A DNA stretch of 64,000 bases from Mucilaginibacter sp. KACC 22063 (GCF_028736115.1 NZ_CP117877.1:1302001-1366000), one strand, 5' to 3'. Positions 53,987 through 62,722 are shown, counted from the stretch's first letter. Notes: generated by a model not told the origin, from the sequence alone. Numbers and translations are program-made.

Positions 53987-54183
53987 ACCTCGCCATTATC
54001 CGGAATTTCTTCCCAGTAAATTGTTTCCATAAATACCCCGTTTGTGGCGGCAACTTTGTCGCGTATTTTTTCAAGTTCTGCTTTAAGCTGCCCGGGATTT
54101 TCAATTTCTTTTACAGAATGATAATATAAGGTATTGCCAGTTTTGCTGTTTATAAACTTAAAGTGTTTTTCAGTATGGCCCAT
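53980..54183 (-). CDS. Hypothetical small protein (67 residues)
   Basis: MGHTEKHFKFINSKTGNTLYY followed by SVKEIENPGQLKAELEKIRDKVAATNGVFMETIYWEEIPDNGEVQ. The composition (helix EIENPGQLKAELEKIRDKVA between strands) looks like a real small alpha/beta protein, cytoplasmic. No family recognised. It overlaps the 3' end of the preceding gene by 7 nt. Confidence 0.6.
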   Translation of the reverse strand: MGHTEKHFKFINSKTGNTLYYHSVKEIENPGQLKAELEKIRDKVAATNGVFMETIYWEEIPDNGEVQ

Positions 54184-54311
54184 GGTATTGGTTAATACAT
54201 TAGTAAAACACCCTTACTGCTCCACTTGTTTGATATAAACATGATATTTTGTTAATACTTAATACACTTTACCTAACCATATTGCTATATTGTTTCACCA
54301 ATAAATAAAAC

Positions 54312-54668
54312 ATGAATAAGAAATTTTTTACAACACTGGTATTGCTTTGCGCAATGGTTTTAAGTGCGTGGGCTTACTTTGCATCGCTTGACGGTAAATG
54401 GACAGGCAACCTTAATTTTAATAATGAAAATGTACCGCTTACCTACAACTTTAAAGTTGATGGCGATAAACTTACCGGTACGTTTGAAACATCACATGGT
54501 AACGGCAGTATCGAAAATGGTAAAGTAAACGGCGATAGCTTTACTTTTAGCACAAACATTCAGGGTTTGGATATCCCGCATACCGGAAAAGCATATGCCG
54601 ATTCTGTATCATTAGATATTGATGTACAGGGCAGCAATTATCACACAACCTTAGCAAGGGCCAAATAG
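54312..54668 (+). CDS. Hypothetical secreted beta-rich protein
   Basis: 118 residues. Signal peptide MNKKFFTTLVLLCAMVLSAWA, then FASLDGKWTGNLNFNNENVPLTYNFKVDGDKLTGTFETSHGNGSIENGKVNGDSFTFS, a repeating beta pattern with DGxWTGxL and GDxLTGTFE of a lipocalin-like small barrel. Related proteins are common in Bacteroidota, with unknown function. TATATTG at 54286-54292 may be part of its promoter. Confidence 0.65.
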   Translation: MNKKFFTTLVLLCAMVLSAWAYFASLDGKWTGNLNFNNENVPLTYNFKVDGDKLTGTFETSHGNGSIENGKVNGDSFTFSTNIQGLDIPHTGKAYADSVSLDIDVQGSNYHTTLARAK

Positions 54669-54715
54669 CTGTTCACTTTTTACATCCGGCTTACACCATT
54701 ATAAAGTATCGGGGC

Positions 54716-54723
54716 TACATTTG
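54716..54723 (+). promoter_or_regulatory. -7 box TACATTTG next to the dsbA-like start
   Basis: An exact TAnnTTTG ending 6 nt before the ATG at 54729, predicting a leaderless or nearly leaderless mRNA. Confidence 0.55.
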
Positions 54724-54728
54724 CTGTT

Positions 54729-55418
54729 ATGAAAATTGAAATATGGTCTGATGTCATGTGCCCGTTTTGCTATATCGGCAAACGCAGGTTTGAAGCAGCG
54801 CTTCAGGACTTTGCACATAAAGATGAGGTTGAAATTGAGTGGAAAAGCTTTCAGCTTAACCCGATGATGAAAACCGACCCTACCATCAGCATTCATGAAT
54901 ACCTTGCTGAAGCCAAAGGCTGGACAATAGACTATGCCCGCCAGTTAAACGGACAGGTAACCGATATGGCAGCACAAGTTGGCCTTGATTATTTTATGGA
55001 CAACGCCGTTGTGGCCAATAGTTTTAATGCGCATCGCCTTTTACAGTTGGCTAAACAGCATAACCTTGGCGACCAGGCAGAAGAACAATTGTTTAAAAGC
55101 TATTTTACACTGGGTAAAAATATTGATGATATGGATACGCTTGTTGAAATAGGCCAGGCGGCAGGACTTGAGGAAGATGAGATTAGAAAGATTTTATCTG
55201 GAAAAGAACTTTCAGATGATGTTCACCATGATCTGCGCGAAGCCGAAGAGTTAGGCATAAGAGCTGTGCCATTTTTTGTGATCAACCGAAAATATGCCGT
55301 ATCTGGTGCACAGCCTGAACCTGTATTTGCTGATGCCTTGCAGAAAGCCTGGAGCGATGAAGCCGTATCAGCTACATCAGATGGTAACAGTTGTGACATC
55401 GACGGCAACAATTGCTAA
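54729..55418 (+). CDS. DsbA family oxidoreductase (FrnE-like)
   Basis: 229 residues, no signal peptide, so cytoplasmic. Thioredoxin fold with inserted helical domain. N-terminal active site WSDVMCPFCYIGKRR (Cys11, Cys14) and cis-Pro region IRAVPFFVINRKYAVSGAQP. This is the FrnE/2-hydroxychromene-2-carboxylate-isomerase-like branch. A C-terminal tail with two Cys (SCDIDGNNC) is a possible second redox or metal site. Disulfide handling in oxidative stress is likely. Confidence 0.88.
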   Translation: MKIEIWSDVMCPFCYIGKRRFEAALQDFAHKDEVEIEWKSFQLNPMMKTDPTISIHEYLAEAKGWTIDYARQLNGQVTDMAAQVGLDYFMDNAVVANSFNAHRLLQLAKQHNLGDQAEEQLFKSYFTLGKNIDDMDTLVEIGQAAGLEEDEIRKILSGKELSDDVHHDLREAEELGIRAVPFFVINRKYAVSGAQPEPVFADALQKAWSDEAVSATSDGNSCDIDGNNC

Positions 55419-55438
55419 ACAATAGTAACAGATATTTG

Positions 55439-55468
55439 AGCGCCGGTGTAAAGCACCGGCGCTTTTTT
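55439..55468 (+). terminator. Rho-independent terminator of the dsbA-like gene
   Basis: A perfect 10-bp stem AGCGCCGGTG (55439-55448) with 55454-55463, 5-nt loop, then a T6 run, 20 nt after the stop. Confidence 0.88.
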
Positions 55469-55511
55469 ATTTAACTACTTGTTGCTTTAATGCTGACAGT
55501 GAAAATGCTGC

Positions 55512-55519
55512 TATCTTTG
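55512..55519 (+). promoter_or_regulatory. -7 box TATCTTTG touching the DUF551 start
   Basis: An exact TAnnTTTG ending 5 nt before the ATG at 55524. The upstream terminator isolates this gene from the dsbA-like transcript, so this box is the likely promoter. Confidence 0.6.
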
Positions 55520-55523
55520 CCGC

Positions 55524-55889
55524 ATGGAATGGATATCTGTAAAAGTTAAGTTGCCCGAGGCTAATATACCGGTAATGGTAATCACGGAGAATGAAGCCTA
55601 TCAGCCTTTTGGTAACATACAGGTAGCTTACAGTACCGAAAACAAGTGGTTAACTAAAGACACCGAATTAGACAAGGTTACCCACTGGATGCCGTTACCA
55701 CCTTTACCCGATGAACAGTTTGAAGCCATAAAGATAGTGGCAGATAACGTTGCCGATCTGTATGCCCCTGCCGACCGTAGCCTTGAGTCTTTTTCTTTTG
55801 ACATTAAAGTAGAAGGCATAGCTTATACCGCTATCTATAAAAAAGATGAAGAAGGTTACTGGGTTTTTGCTGAATACAAATTACAATAA
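55524..55889 (+). CDS. DUF551 domain protein
   Basis: 121 residues. MEWISVKVKLPEANIPVMVI and THWMPLPPLPDE are the DUF551 signature, common in phage-like and Bacteroidota proteins; an additional C-terminal segment (SFSFDIKVEGIAYTAIYKKDEEGYWVFAEYKLQ) is longer than the minimal domain. Function unknown. Its promoter box leaves no room for a ribosome-binding site. Its 3' end overlaps the convergent SDR gene by 9 nt. Confidence 0.8.
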   Translation: MEWISVKVKLPEANIPVMVITENEAYQPFGNIQVAYSTENKWLTKDTELDKVTHWMPLPPLPDEQFEAIKIVADNVADLYAPADRSLESFSFDIKVEGIAYTAIYKKDEEGYWVFAEYKLQ

Positions 55890-56879
55890 CTTACGCACAA
55901 TAAAAAATGCACCTGCCGCAGCAGCGGCTGCAATTCCTCCTAATTTAATCCGGCTTGGTGTAACTGTTTTTGAAGTATAGCCACCCGCAATCTTATAACT
56001 GTCGTTATTAGGTGCAAATATGGTTCCGTTAGTTACAGGTTCTGGTTCGGCGTTCTTAAAATAAAGCTGCATAAACCTAAGTAATGACCACCTGGTAAGT
56101 TTGGGTGAAACAATTTGCCCTAATTTAGCCATGTATGCGGTGCTGCCCACCATTACATAGTCTTTCGGGTGCTGCAGTAACTCAACAATTTGTGACGCTA
56201 CTTTTGTAGTAGGTATAACCGGCGGAATAGGTTTTAATTTTTTACCTGTATAGTTTGCTGCATGTGCAGGGCCGGGAGTATCAACAAAACCTGCATAAAC
56301 ATCACAAACATGAATATCATGGTAATCTATCAATTCTGTCCGCAATGCTTCAGAATAGCCACGCACGCCATATTTACTGGCAGTATATGCTACAGAGTAA
56401 GGCATTGCCACGTATCCGCCCGCCGAGTTCATGTTGATAATGGTTCCCCAGCCTTGTTTTTTAAAATATGGGATAGCAGCATAAGCGCCATATAAATACC
56501 CCATCAGGTTGGTTTCAATAACTTGTTTATGCGCCTCTACCGGGATGGTAGAAAAATCACCTAATAAACCTATGCCTGCAATATTTATCCATGCGTCAAT
56601 GCATTTGCCAAATATGCAGGCATCTTTAGCCAGGTTTTGCACTGCCTGTGGGTCTGTTACATCGGTAACAACGGCAATCGCTTTAGCCCCTAAACGATCG
56701 CACACCTCAACCACTTCGTCAAGTATCTCTTTATTCCTGGCAGCTAATACCAGTTTGCAGCCATAGCGTGCCAGTTCTATTGCGGTAGCACGGCCAATGC
56801 CGCTTGAAGCACCGGTGATAACTATGGTTTGTTTATTTAAAGGCGGTTTAACGCAGTTGGGTGTACGAAATAAGCTCAT
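55881..56879 (-). CDS. SDR family NAD(P) oxidoreductase with C-terminal membrane helix
   Basis: 332 residues. SDR core: TGASSGIGRATAIELARYG, NIAGIG, active-site Ser in NMNSAGG and YTASK (Tyr and Lys). The C-terminus KLGGIAAAAAAGAFFIVRKLL is an alanine-rich transmembrane helix, so the enzyme is probably tail-anchored. Substrate unknown. Probably last gene of a minus-strand cluster with HAD, DUF1345 and YwbE. Confidence 0.88.
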   Translation of the reverse strand: MSLFRTPNCVKPPLNKQTIVITGASSGIGRATAIELARYGCKLVLAARNKEILDEVVEVCDRLGAKAIAVVTDVTDPQAVQNLAKDACIFGKCIDAWINIAGIGLLGDFSTIPVEAHKQVIETNLMGYLYGAYAAIPYFKKQGWGTIINMNSAGGYVAMPYSVAYTASKYGVRGYSEALRTELIDYHDIHVCDVYAGFVDTPGPAHAANYTGKKLKPIPPVIPTTKVASQIVELLQHPKDYVMVGSTAYMAKLGQIVSPKLTRWSLLRFMQLYFKNAEPEPVTNGTIFAPNNDSYKIAGGYTSKTVTPSRIKLGGIAAAAAAGAFFIVRKLL

Positions 56880-56974
56880 CAGGCAATTGTTTCAGTTTCT
56901 CAATGATACAACCTTATTTGATAATGAAAGGTTTATGAAATATTAACTTTAACTTACAATTTGTGCTTTGGTGG

Positions 56975-57607
56975 TTAAAGCGCCATGAAATGATCGGTGA
57001 AATCAGTAAAGTTATCAAACTTCAGATCGTAATCTTCGGTAGATCCAAAGCCATAAGTTACAAACACATAAGGCAAGCCAGCCAAACGGCTCTGCTCTCC
57101 GTCGCCTTCGGTATCACCAATATAAACCGGATTTTTAAGGCCATGCTTTTCCATCAGCAATTTAATATTATGGTTTTTGGGCATATAGTTTACGCCGTAA
57201 GCCATTTCATCCTTAATGTAATCACCAATTCCGGCCCAGTCTATAAACAGCTGAATGATGCCTTTTGCGCAATTACTCAGAATGAATAAGTCATACTTCG
57301 TAGCCAGTTGCTTTAAGCCATCTTTAACACCTTGATATAAAGTGCCGCCCATTTCAGGTATCAGCTGATGGCGTTGCTGTGCAACAAGCCCGTAAATTTC
57401 TGTGCGGCGGTCGTCATCAAAATCGGGCATAATTTCAGCAATCACCTTTTTACCCTCCCAGCCTACCATACGGGCAAGGTTATCGCGCTCTACCACAATA
57501 TCAACCCCTAATTCATTGAAAACGTTGTTCCATGAGCAGGTATAAACATCTACGGCATCCCAAAGAGTACCGTCCATATCAAAAATGAGGCTGTCGGGTT
57601 TTTGCAT
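56975..57607 (-). CDS. HAD family hydrolase (phosphoglycolate phosphatase-like)
   Basis: 210 residues. HAD motif I FDMDGTLWD, motif II FILSNC (Ser/Thr position) and motif IV YIGDTEGDGEQSRLAG. A small C1-type cap domain is inserted after motif I. Dephosphorylates a small molecule; substrate unknown. Starts 23 nt after the DUF1345 stop, so co-transcribed. Confidence 0.88.
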   Translation of the reverse strand: MQKPDSLIFDMDGTLWDAVDVYTCSWNNVFNELGVDIVVERDNLARMVGWEGKKVIAEIMPDFDDDRRTEIYGLVAQQRHQLIPEMGGTLYQGVKDGLKQLATKYDLFILSNCAKGIIQLFIDWAGIGDYIKDEMAYGVNYMPKNHNIKLLMEKHGLKNPVYIGDTEGDGEQSRLAGLPYVFVTYGFGSTEDYDLKFDNFTDFTDHFMAL

Positions 57608-57630
57608 AGGTGTAAGGTAGCACTAAAATG

Positions 57631-58338
57631 CTATTTTTCTATCAGCCCCGAAATTACATTGATACTTAATGCTACAATAGCTGTATTAAAGGCAAAGGAA
57701 ATAAGGCCATGCACAAGTACCAGGCGGCGTAAATGTTTATCAGAAATTTCCACGTCCGATACCTGAAAGGTCATACCAATCACAAATGAAAAGTAGGCAA
57801 AATCAAGATAATCAGGCTCTTTCTCATCACCCGGAAACTCGAGGCCACCAACCGGTTTATTATCTCCGCTATCGTCATCGTCGGTATCATAATACAAGTG
57901 TGCATAGCGTAATGCAAAAATGGTATGTACCAATACCCACGATACAATTACAGACCCTATGGCTAACAGCACATGCCAGCTTACTTCGGCTTTAGAGCCG
58001 TTTTTGGCTTCCAGCAAAAGAAATACAATGGCAAATAAGCTAAAAACCGATGCAATGATCACCAATATAAAAACCATGGTTCGGTTGCTGTCGCCAAGTG
58101 TGTAGTTTTCACTGAAGGTTTTAGGGTTGGCAGTGAAGATGATGATCCAGTCCATAATGGTTGCGCTTAACGAAAAGCCCATCCAGCCTAATAAAATAGC
58201 TGTAAACATGCTAACCGTATGGAAAGTACTAAAGAAGATAATAAGCGCTACGGCAAGCGATATAAATACGCGGTAATGCGCGTCGGCGGTAATAAGTGGT
58301 TTTCTTGCAGTTTTGGGTTTAACGGTTCGGCGGGGCAT
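57631..58338 (-). CDS. DUF1345 membrane protein
   Basis: 235 residues with about 5 transmembrane helices (YRVFISLAVALIIFFSTFHTVSM, TAILLGWMGFSLSATIMDW, MVFILVIIASVFSLFAIVFLL, VLLAIGSVIVSWVLVHTIFALRYAH and a C-terminal one) and an acidic Asp-rich loop (YYDTDDDDSGDNKP). DUF1345 is conserved in many bacteria with no known function. 23 nt upstream of the HAD gene and 39 nt downstream of YwbE. Confidence 0.85.
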   Translation of the reverse strand: MPRRTVKPKTARKPLITADAHYRVFISLAVALIIFFSTFHTVSMFTAILLGWMGFSLSATIMDWIIIFTANPKTFSENYTLGDSNRTMVFILVIIASVFSLFAIVFLLLEAKNGSKAEVSWHVLLAIGSVIVSWVLVHTIFALRYAHLYYDTDDDDSGDNKPVGGLEFPGDEKEPDYLDFAYFSFVIGMTFQVSDVEISDKHLRRLVLVHGLISFAFNTAIVALSINVISGLIEK

Positions 58339-58377
58339 CGGGTTAAATTTATGCTTTAATGCTTACAAACCCGCGTC

Positions 58378-58572
58378 TTATTCAAAAGTTTCAATCACCC
58401 GGCCAACCTGCCCGTCTTCTAACCGTACTTTTATACCGCGCGAATGGAAAGCTGCACTGGTAAGCAGGTCTTTTACAATGCCATTGGTGCGTTTGCCGCT
58501 GCGCTGGTCTTTCTTTAAAATGATATCTACTTCCAATCCAGGGTAAACGTCTTTGCGGTTTTTGCCATCCAT
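58378..58572 (-). CDS. YwbE family protein (DUF2196)
   Basis: 64 residues from the ATG at 58572 (an earlier ATG at 58593 adds seven residues without family support): MDGKNRKDVYPGLEVDIILKKDQRSGKRTNGIVKDLLTSAAFHSRGIKVRLEDGQVGRVIETFE. Matches the YwbE pattern GLxVxIVLKKDQRTGKxTxGIVKxxLT. A small SH3-like beta protein, function unknown. First gene of the minus-strand cluster. Confidence 0.88.
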   Translation of the reverse strand: MDGKNRKDVYPGLEVDIILKKDQRSGKRTNGIVKDLLTSAAFHSRGIKVRLEDGQVGRVIETFE

Positions 58573-58620
58573 GCCGTAAAGATAAATAAACACAAGTAAT
58601 CTTTTAAAGCAACTCGTTTA

Positions 58621-58652
58621 GCCCTCTCCGTTTGGAGAGGGTTGGGTGAGGC
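58621..58652. repeat. Solo half of the family B repeat (copy 3)
   Basis: GCCCTCTCC-GTTT-GGAGAGGG hairpin followed by TTGGGTGAGGC. The same words as the left half of the element at 48938 read on the other strand. Lies in the 184-nt divergent gap between YwbE and DUF2723. Confidence 0.75.
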
Positions 58653-58756
58653 TATTTGTTAAATATTGTTAAAAAATGTTAAGGAACTGGTTGACTATCA
58701 ATCATCATAATTTATTATCTGGATATTAGCCCGTCAACAACTAATCTTTACCAATC

Positions 58757-61700
58757 ATGTCTTACAAGAAAATTAATAACCTGCTGGGCTTGCTTTGTTG
58801 CATCATAGCCATTGTAACCTACACGCTTACGCTTGAGCGTACGGTAAGTTTCTGGGATTGCGGCGAATTTATTTCCTGTGCCTACAAACTCGAAGTTTCG
58901 CACCAGCCTGGTTATCCCTTGTTTGCCATGTTAGGTAAAGCATTTTCACTACTCTCATTCGGCGATAAAACAAAGGTGGCGCTGTTTACCAACTTTGGCT
59001 CGGCGGTGGCCAGTAGTGTAGCTATTATGTTCCTGTTTTGGACCATTACCCTGTTAGCCCATAAGCTGCTGGTAAAAAAGGGAGAGCTGCCTTCAAATGT
59101 ACAAACCATACTTATTATGGGTGCCGGTTTGGTGGGTGCCATAGGGTTTACTTATACAGATACGTTTTGGTTTTCGGCAGTGGAAACCATTGTATTTGCT
59201 CCGGCTATGCTATGTACCGCAGTTGTTATTTGGGCCGTACTAAAATGGGAAGCGCATGCTGATGAGCCCGGTGCCGACAGACTGTTGGTACTGGTAGCCT
59301 ACGTAATGGGTTTGTCCATAGGCATCCACTTACTCAACCTGCTTACTATACCTGCACTAACTTTGGTTTATTATTTCCGCAGAAGCAAAAAGATCAGTAA
59401 CCGCAATACTTTGATCGCATTTTTATCAGGCGTAGTGCTGCTGGCTTTTGTGCAGTTCGGTATTATTCAGTATACGGTTAAGTTTGCTGCTTATTTCGAT
59501 CTGTTTGTGGTCAACTCGCTGCACATGCCATTTAATAGTGGTGCATTGATTTTTATTGTGGTATTGTTAGGTGCTTTGGCAGCTGGTATTGTTTACAGTA
59601 TCCGAAAGCAAAAACGTGCGCTTAACCTGGCACTGGTTTGTGTAGCCTTTATCTATTTTGGCTACAGCTCTTTTACCATGATCCCGATCCGGGCACATGC
59701 TAACACCACGCTCAATAATACCCACCCGGATAATGCCTTTACTTTAGGGGGATACCTTAACCGCGTTCAATATATTTCTCCGCCGCTTATTTACGGACAA
59801 TATTATGATGCCAAGCCAATTGACCAAAAAGAAGGCCGCACGCTTTACCGCAAAGGCGATAAGCAATATGAGATGATAGGCAAGCAGCAAAAGCTTATCT
59901 ATGATCATAATACTATTCTGCCGCGTTTGTATAGTAATGATCCCGGGGATGTCAGCTTCTTTAAACAATGGCTGCAACTGAGCGATAGCCATACGCCAAA
60001 CTTTGCAGATAACATGAACTTTATGTTTAGCTGGCAAATGTACCAGATGTATTTCCGTTACTTCCTTTGGAACTTTGTAGGCCGTTATAATGAAACCGAT
60101 GGACAAACCAGCACCAAAGATTTAAATGGCAACTGGACAAGCGGATGGTTTGATCATGGCAAGCACTTGCCAAATTCTATCTTGAGCAACAATAACTACA
60201 TGCCGCTGTATGCCATACCACTGATTATTGGCTTATTGGGTGCTGTATACCAGTATCGTAAAAATAAAAATGACGCACTGGTAGTACTGATGATGTGGTT
60301 TTTTATGGGACTGGCCATTGTACTTTATGTAAACCAGGATAACCTGCAGCCGCGCGAGCGGGATTACTCGTATGTAGGCTCTTTTTATGCTTTTGCCATT
60401 TGGATTGGTTTAGGTGTGCTTGCCATGGCCGATCTGGTAATGAAAAAGTTGAAAGGAAAGGTTGCTGCTTATGCAAGTGTTGCAGCTTGTTTAATTGCTG
60501 TCCCGGTTTTATTAGCAAGTAAAGAATGGCGCGGGCATGATCGTTCTACCAAAGCTATAGCGCATGACCTGGCTTATGATTACCTGATGACCTGCCCGAA
60601 AAATGCGATACTGTTTACCACTGCCGATAATGAAACCTATCCGCTGTGGTATTTACAAGAGGTGGAAAACGTACGTCCTGATGTACGTATAGTAAATACG
60701 GAACTGTTTACTGGGGATTGGAACATCCGCCAGATGCAGCGCAGTGTGAACAACTCGGCTCCGCTGCCAATAACAATGGCTTATGATAAATATAAAGACG
60801 GTGTGCGTGACATCATTCGTTACAATGATGCCAAACTGCCCGATTCGGTAGAATTGAAAGAGGTGTACGATTTTGTAATGTCTGACAATCCGCAGGCCAA
60901 GGTTGAGTATACGGATGGCAGCACGGAGAACTATTTACCTACCAAAAATTTTAAGCTGACCATTGATAAAAAAGCAGTGCTTGCCAACCATGTAATTGCG
61001 CCGGGACAAGAAGACCGCCTGGCTGATACGATGGAGTGGAAGTTCCCTGCCGATTACCTTACCAAAGGTAATTTAGCCATGATGGACATCCTGGTACATA
61101 ACAACTGGAAACGTCCCATATGCTTTGCCTATTCTATGAGTGATGCCGATTCTTTTGGCTTGCGCCCATACTTATACAAGGAAGGTTTGCATAGCCGCCT
61201 GTTGCCGTTTAAAAAAGAAGCCACTACAGATGATCAGGATAGTGACAGGGTAAACTCGCTGGTGATGTATGATAACATGGTGAACAAGTATAAATATGGC
61301 AATTACAAACACGCCCGTTATCTTGATAACCAATCGGCTGATATGTTTTATCCTATCCTGTTAAACACATTCATGACTTTGACGCAAAGCCTTGTTGCCG
61401 AAGGCCATAAAGATTTAGCCTTAAATACCCTTCACAAGTTTGATGAAGTAATGCCCGACCTTAACCCATACATAGACGTGGCGGCACGTAAGTTTTATGT
61501 AGCAGATACCGCTTACCATTTACAGGATGTTAAACTGGGTAATAAGTATGTAAACAGTATCGCTGCTTATGTAACCGATCAGCTGAATTATAACTATCAT
61601 TTAATGAAAGACAATCCCGATACGTTAGACACCCGTACCGTGCAAATCGGTATGTCGGTACTTAATGGATTAGCAGGATTAGCTAAAGAAAATAACCAAC

Positions 61701-61777
61701 CGGCGTTGTATGCAAAAGTTGATGGTTATGTAAAAGATTATGAAGGAAAATTTTCGCCTATACTTGGCAAGCAATAG
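58757..61777 (+). CDS. DUF2723 family (TMEM260-like, GT117) membrane glycosyltransferase
   Basis: 1006 residues. Polytopic N-terminal half: about 10-12 transmembrane helices up to residue 590. The first periplasmic loop carries FWDCGEF (Asp34, Glu37), a catalytic acidic pair of the GT-C kind. A later helix-turn region (DNLQPRERDYSYVGSFYAFA) is conserved. The C-terminal 400 residues are soluble with many charged, repeat-like segments. The human homologue TMEM260 is a protein O-mannosyltransferase acting on IPT domains; a protein O-glycosylation role here is inference. Co-directional with the Fpg-like gene, 35 nt away. Confidence 0.85.
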   Translation: MSYKKINNLLGLLCCIIAIVTYTLTLERTVSFWDCGEFISCAYKLEVSHQPGYPLFAMLGKAFSLLSFGDKTKVALFTNFGSAVASSVAIMFLFWTITLLAHKLLVKKGELPSNVQTILIMGAGLVGAIGFTYTDTFWFSAVETIVFAPAMLCTAVVIWAVLKWEAHADEPGADRLLVLVAYVMGLSIGIHLLNLLTIPALTLVYYFRRSKKISNRNTLIAFLSGVVLLAFVQFGIIQYTVKFAAYFDLFVVNSLHMPFNSGALIFIVVLLGALAAGIVYSIRKQKRALNLALVCVAFIYFGYSSFTMIPIRAHANTTLNNTHPDNAFTLGGYLNRVQYISPPLIYGQYYDAKPIDQKEGRTLYRKGDKQYEMIGKQQKLIYDHNTILPRLYSNDPGDVSFFKQWLQLSDSHTPNFADNMNFMFSWQMYQMYFRYFLWNFVGRYNETDGQTSTKDLNGNWTSGWFDHGKHLPNSILSNNNYMPLYAIPLIIGLLGAVYQYRKNKNDALVVLMMWFFMGLAIVLYVNQDNLQPRERDYSYVGSFYAFAIWIGLGVLAMADLVMKKLKGKVAAYASVAACLIAVPVLLASKEWRGHDRSTKAIAHDLAYDYLMTCPKNAILFTTADNETYPLWYLQEVENVRPDVRIVNTELFTGDWNIRQMQRSVNNSAPLPITMAYDKYKDGVRDIIRYNDAKLPDSVELKEVYDFVMSDNPQAKVEYTDGSTENYLPTKNFKLTIDKKAVLANHVIAPGQEDRLADTMEWKFPADYLTKGNLAMMDILVHNNWKRPICFAYSMSDADSFGLRPYLYKEGLHSRLLPFKKEATTDDQDSDRVNSLVMYDNMVNKYKYGNYKHARYLDNQSADMFYPILLNTFMTLTQSLVAEGHKDLALNTLHKFDEVMPDLNPYIDVAARKFYVADTAYHLQDVKLGNKYVNSIAAYVTDQLNYNYHLMKDNPDTLDTRTVQIGMSVLNGLAGLAKENNQPALYAKVDGYVKDYEGKFSPILGKQ

Positions 61778-61812
61778 TTAATTTCAGGTGTTGTACTTGA
61801 AAATTTAATGCT

Positions 61813-62583
61813 ATGCCCGAATTGCCCGATCTTGAAGTTTTTGCTCATAACCTGGATAAACAGTTAGCCGGTAAAACGCTGAAATGGTTAAATGTAAACA
61901 GCCGTAAAGCCAAAGTAAGCGCGGATGATATGCAGCAGGCATTGCATGGACATAAACTGAAAAAGGTTTACCGCAGCGGGAAGGAACTTTACTTTGATTT
62001 CGGTAAGCATACACTTGCTTTGCATTTAATGCTGCACGGGCAACTGCATTTGTTTAAAACGCATAACGAAAATAAGTACACGGTTTTAGACATGAACTTT
62101 GACGATGGCGAAGGGCTGGCGCTTACCGATTTTCAGGGAGCAGCTACGCCAACGCTTGATCCGCCGGAAACAGATGTGCCAGATGCACTGGATAAAACGG
62201 TAAATGCAAAATGGTTTGTGGAGAAGCTGTCTAAGAAACGCTCCGCGATCAAGACCATTTTGCTCGATCAGAAATTTATCAGGGGAATTGGAAATGCCTA
62301 TGCCGACGAGATTTTATACGATGCAGGTATATCGCCGTTTTCTGTCGCCAATAAAATACCTGACAATAAGGTTAAAGATCTGGCAAAGTCAGTACACAGC
62401 GTTTTAACTGAAGCACAAAAGCAGATTATAAAAGCAAAACCGGATATCATCAGCGGCGAATTCCGCGACTTTCTGCAGGTGCATCATACACGCAAAAAGG
62501 AAACACCAAAAGGTGAGAAGATCTTGGTGAAAGAAGGCTCCCGTAAAACGTACTATACCGAAGCGCAGGAGTTGTTTGAGTAG
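61813..62583 (+). CDS. Fpg/Nei family DNA glycosylase without the zinc finger cysteines
   Basis: 256 residues. MPELPDLEVF: Pro2 and Glu3 are the catalytic N-terminus, and SGKELYF places Lys57 in the expected position. Middle helix-two-turn-helix region with FIRGIGNAYADEILYDAGISP. The C-terminal finger region (after HHTRKKETPKGEKILVKEGSRKTYYTEAQELFE) contains no cysteine at all, whereas ordinary Fpg and Nei have CxxC-x16-CxxC. The GSRKTYY loop still provides an Arg and aromatic pattern, so a zinc-less finger like that of NEIL1 is likely. Base-excision repair of oxidised bases is the expected role. Confidence 0.88.
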   Translation: MPELPDLEVFAHNLDKQLAGKTLKWLNVNSRKAKVSADDMQQALHGHKLKKVYRSGKELYFDFGKHTLALHLMLHGQLHLFKTHNENKYTVLDMNFDDGEGLALTDFQGAATPTLDPPETDVPDALDKTVNAKWFVEKLSKKRSAIKTILLDQKFIRGIGNAYADEILYDAGISPFSVANKIPDNKVKDLAKSVHSVLTEAQKQIIKAKPDIISGEFRDFLQVHHTRKKETPKGEKILVKEGSRKTYYTEAQELFE

Positions 62584-62600
62584 AAGTGAGATCGTTGAAA

Positions 62601-62691
62601 TGTCATTGCCAGGAACGAAGCAATCACAAAGTAGTAGATTGCTCTTGCAAATCGGAGATTGCTTCTCCGCCTTTCGGCAGATCGCAATGAC
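62601..62691. repeat. Composite palindromic intergenic element (family A, copy 4)
   Basis: GTCATTGC / GCAATGAC (62602-62609 and 62684-62691) flank the inner inverted repeat GAAGCAATC / GATTGCTTC (62617-62625 and 62657-62665). The right half also contains TTCGGCAGATCGCAATGAC. Part of the 305-nt gap 62584-62888. Confidence 0.85.
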
Positions 62692-62722
62692 GATAAGTGT
62701 TTGTTGCTTCAGATTCTCGTGA

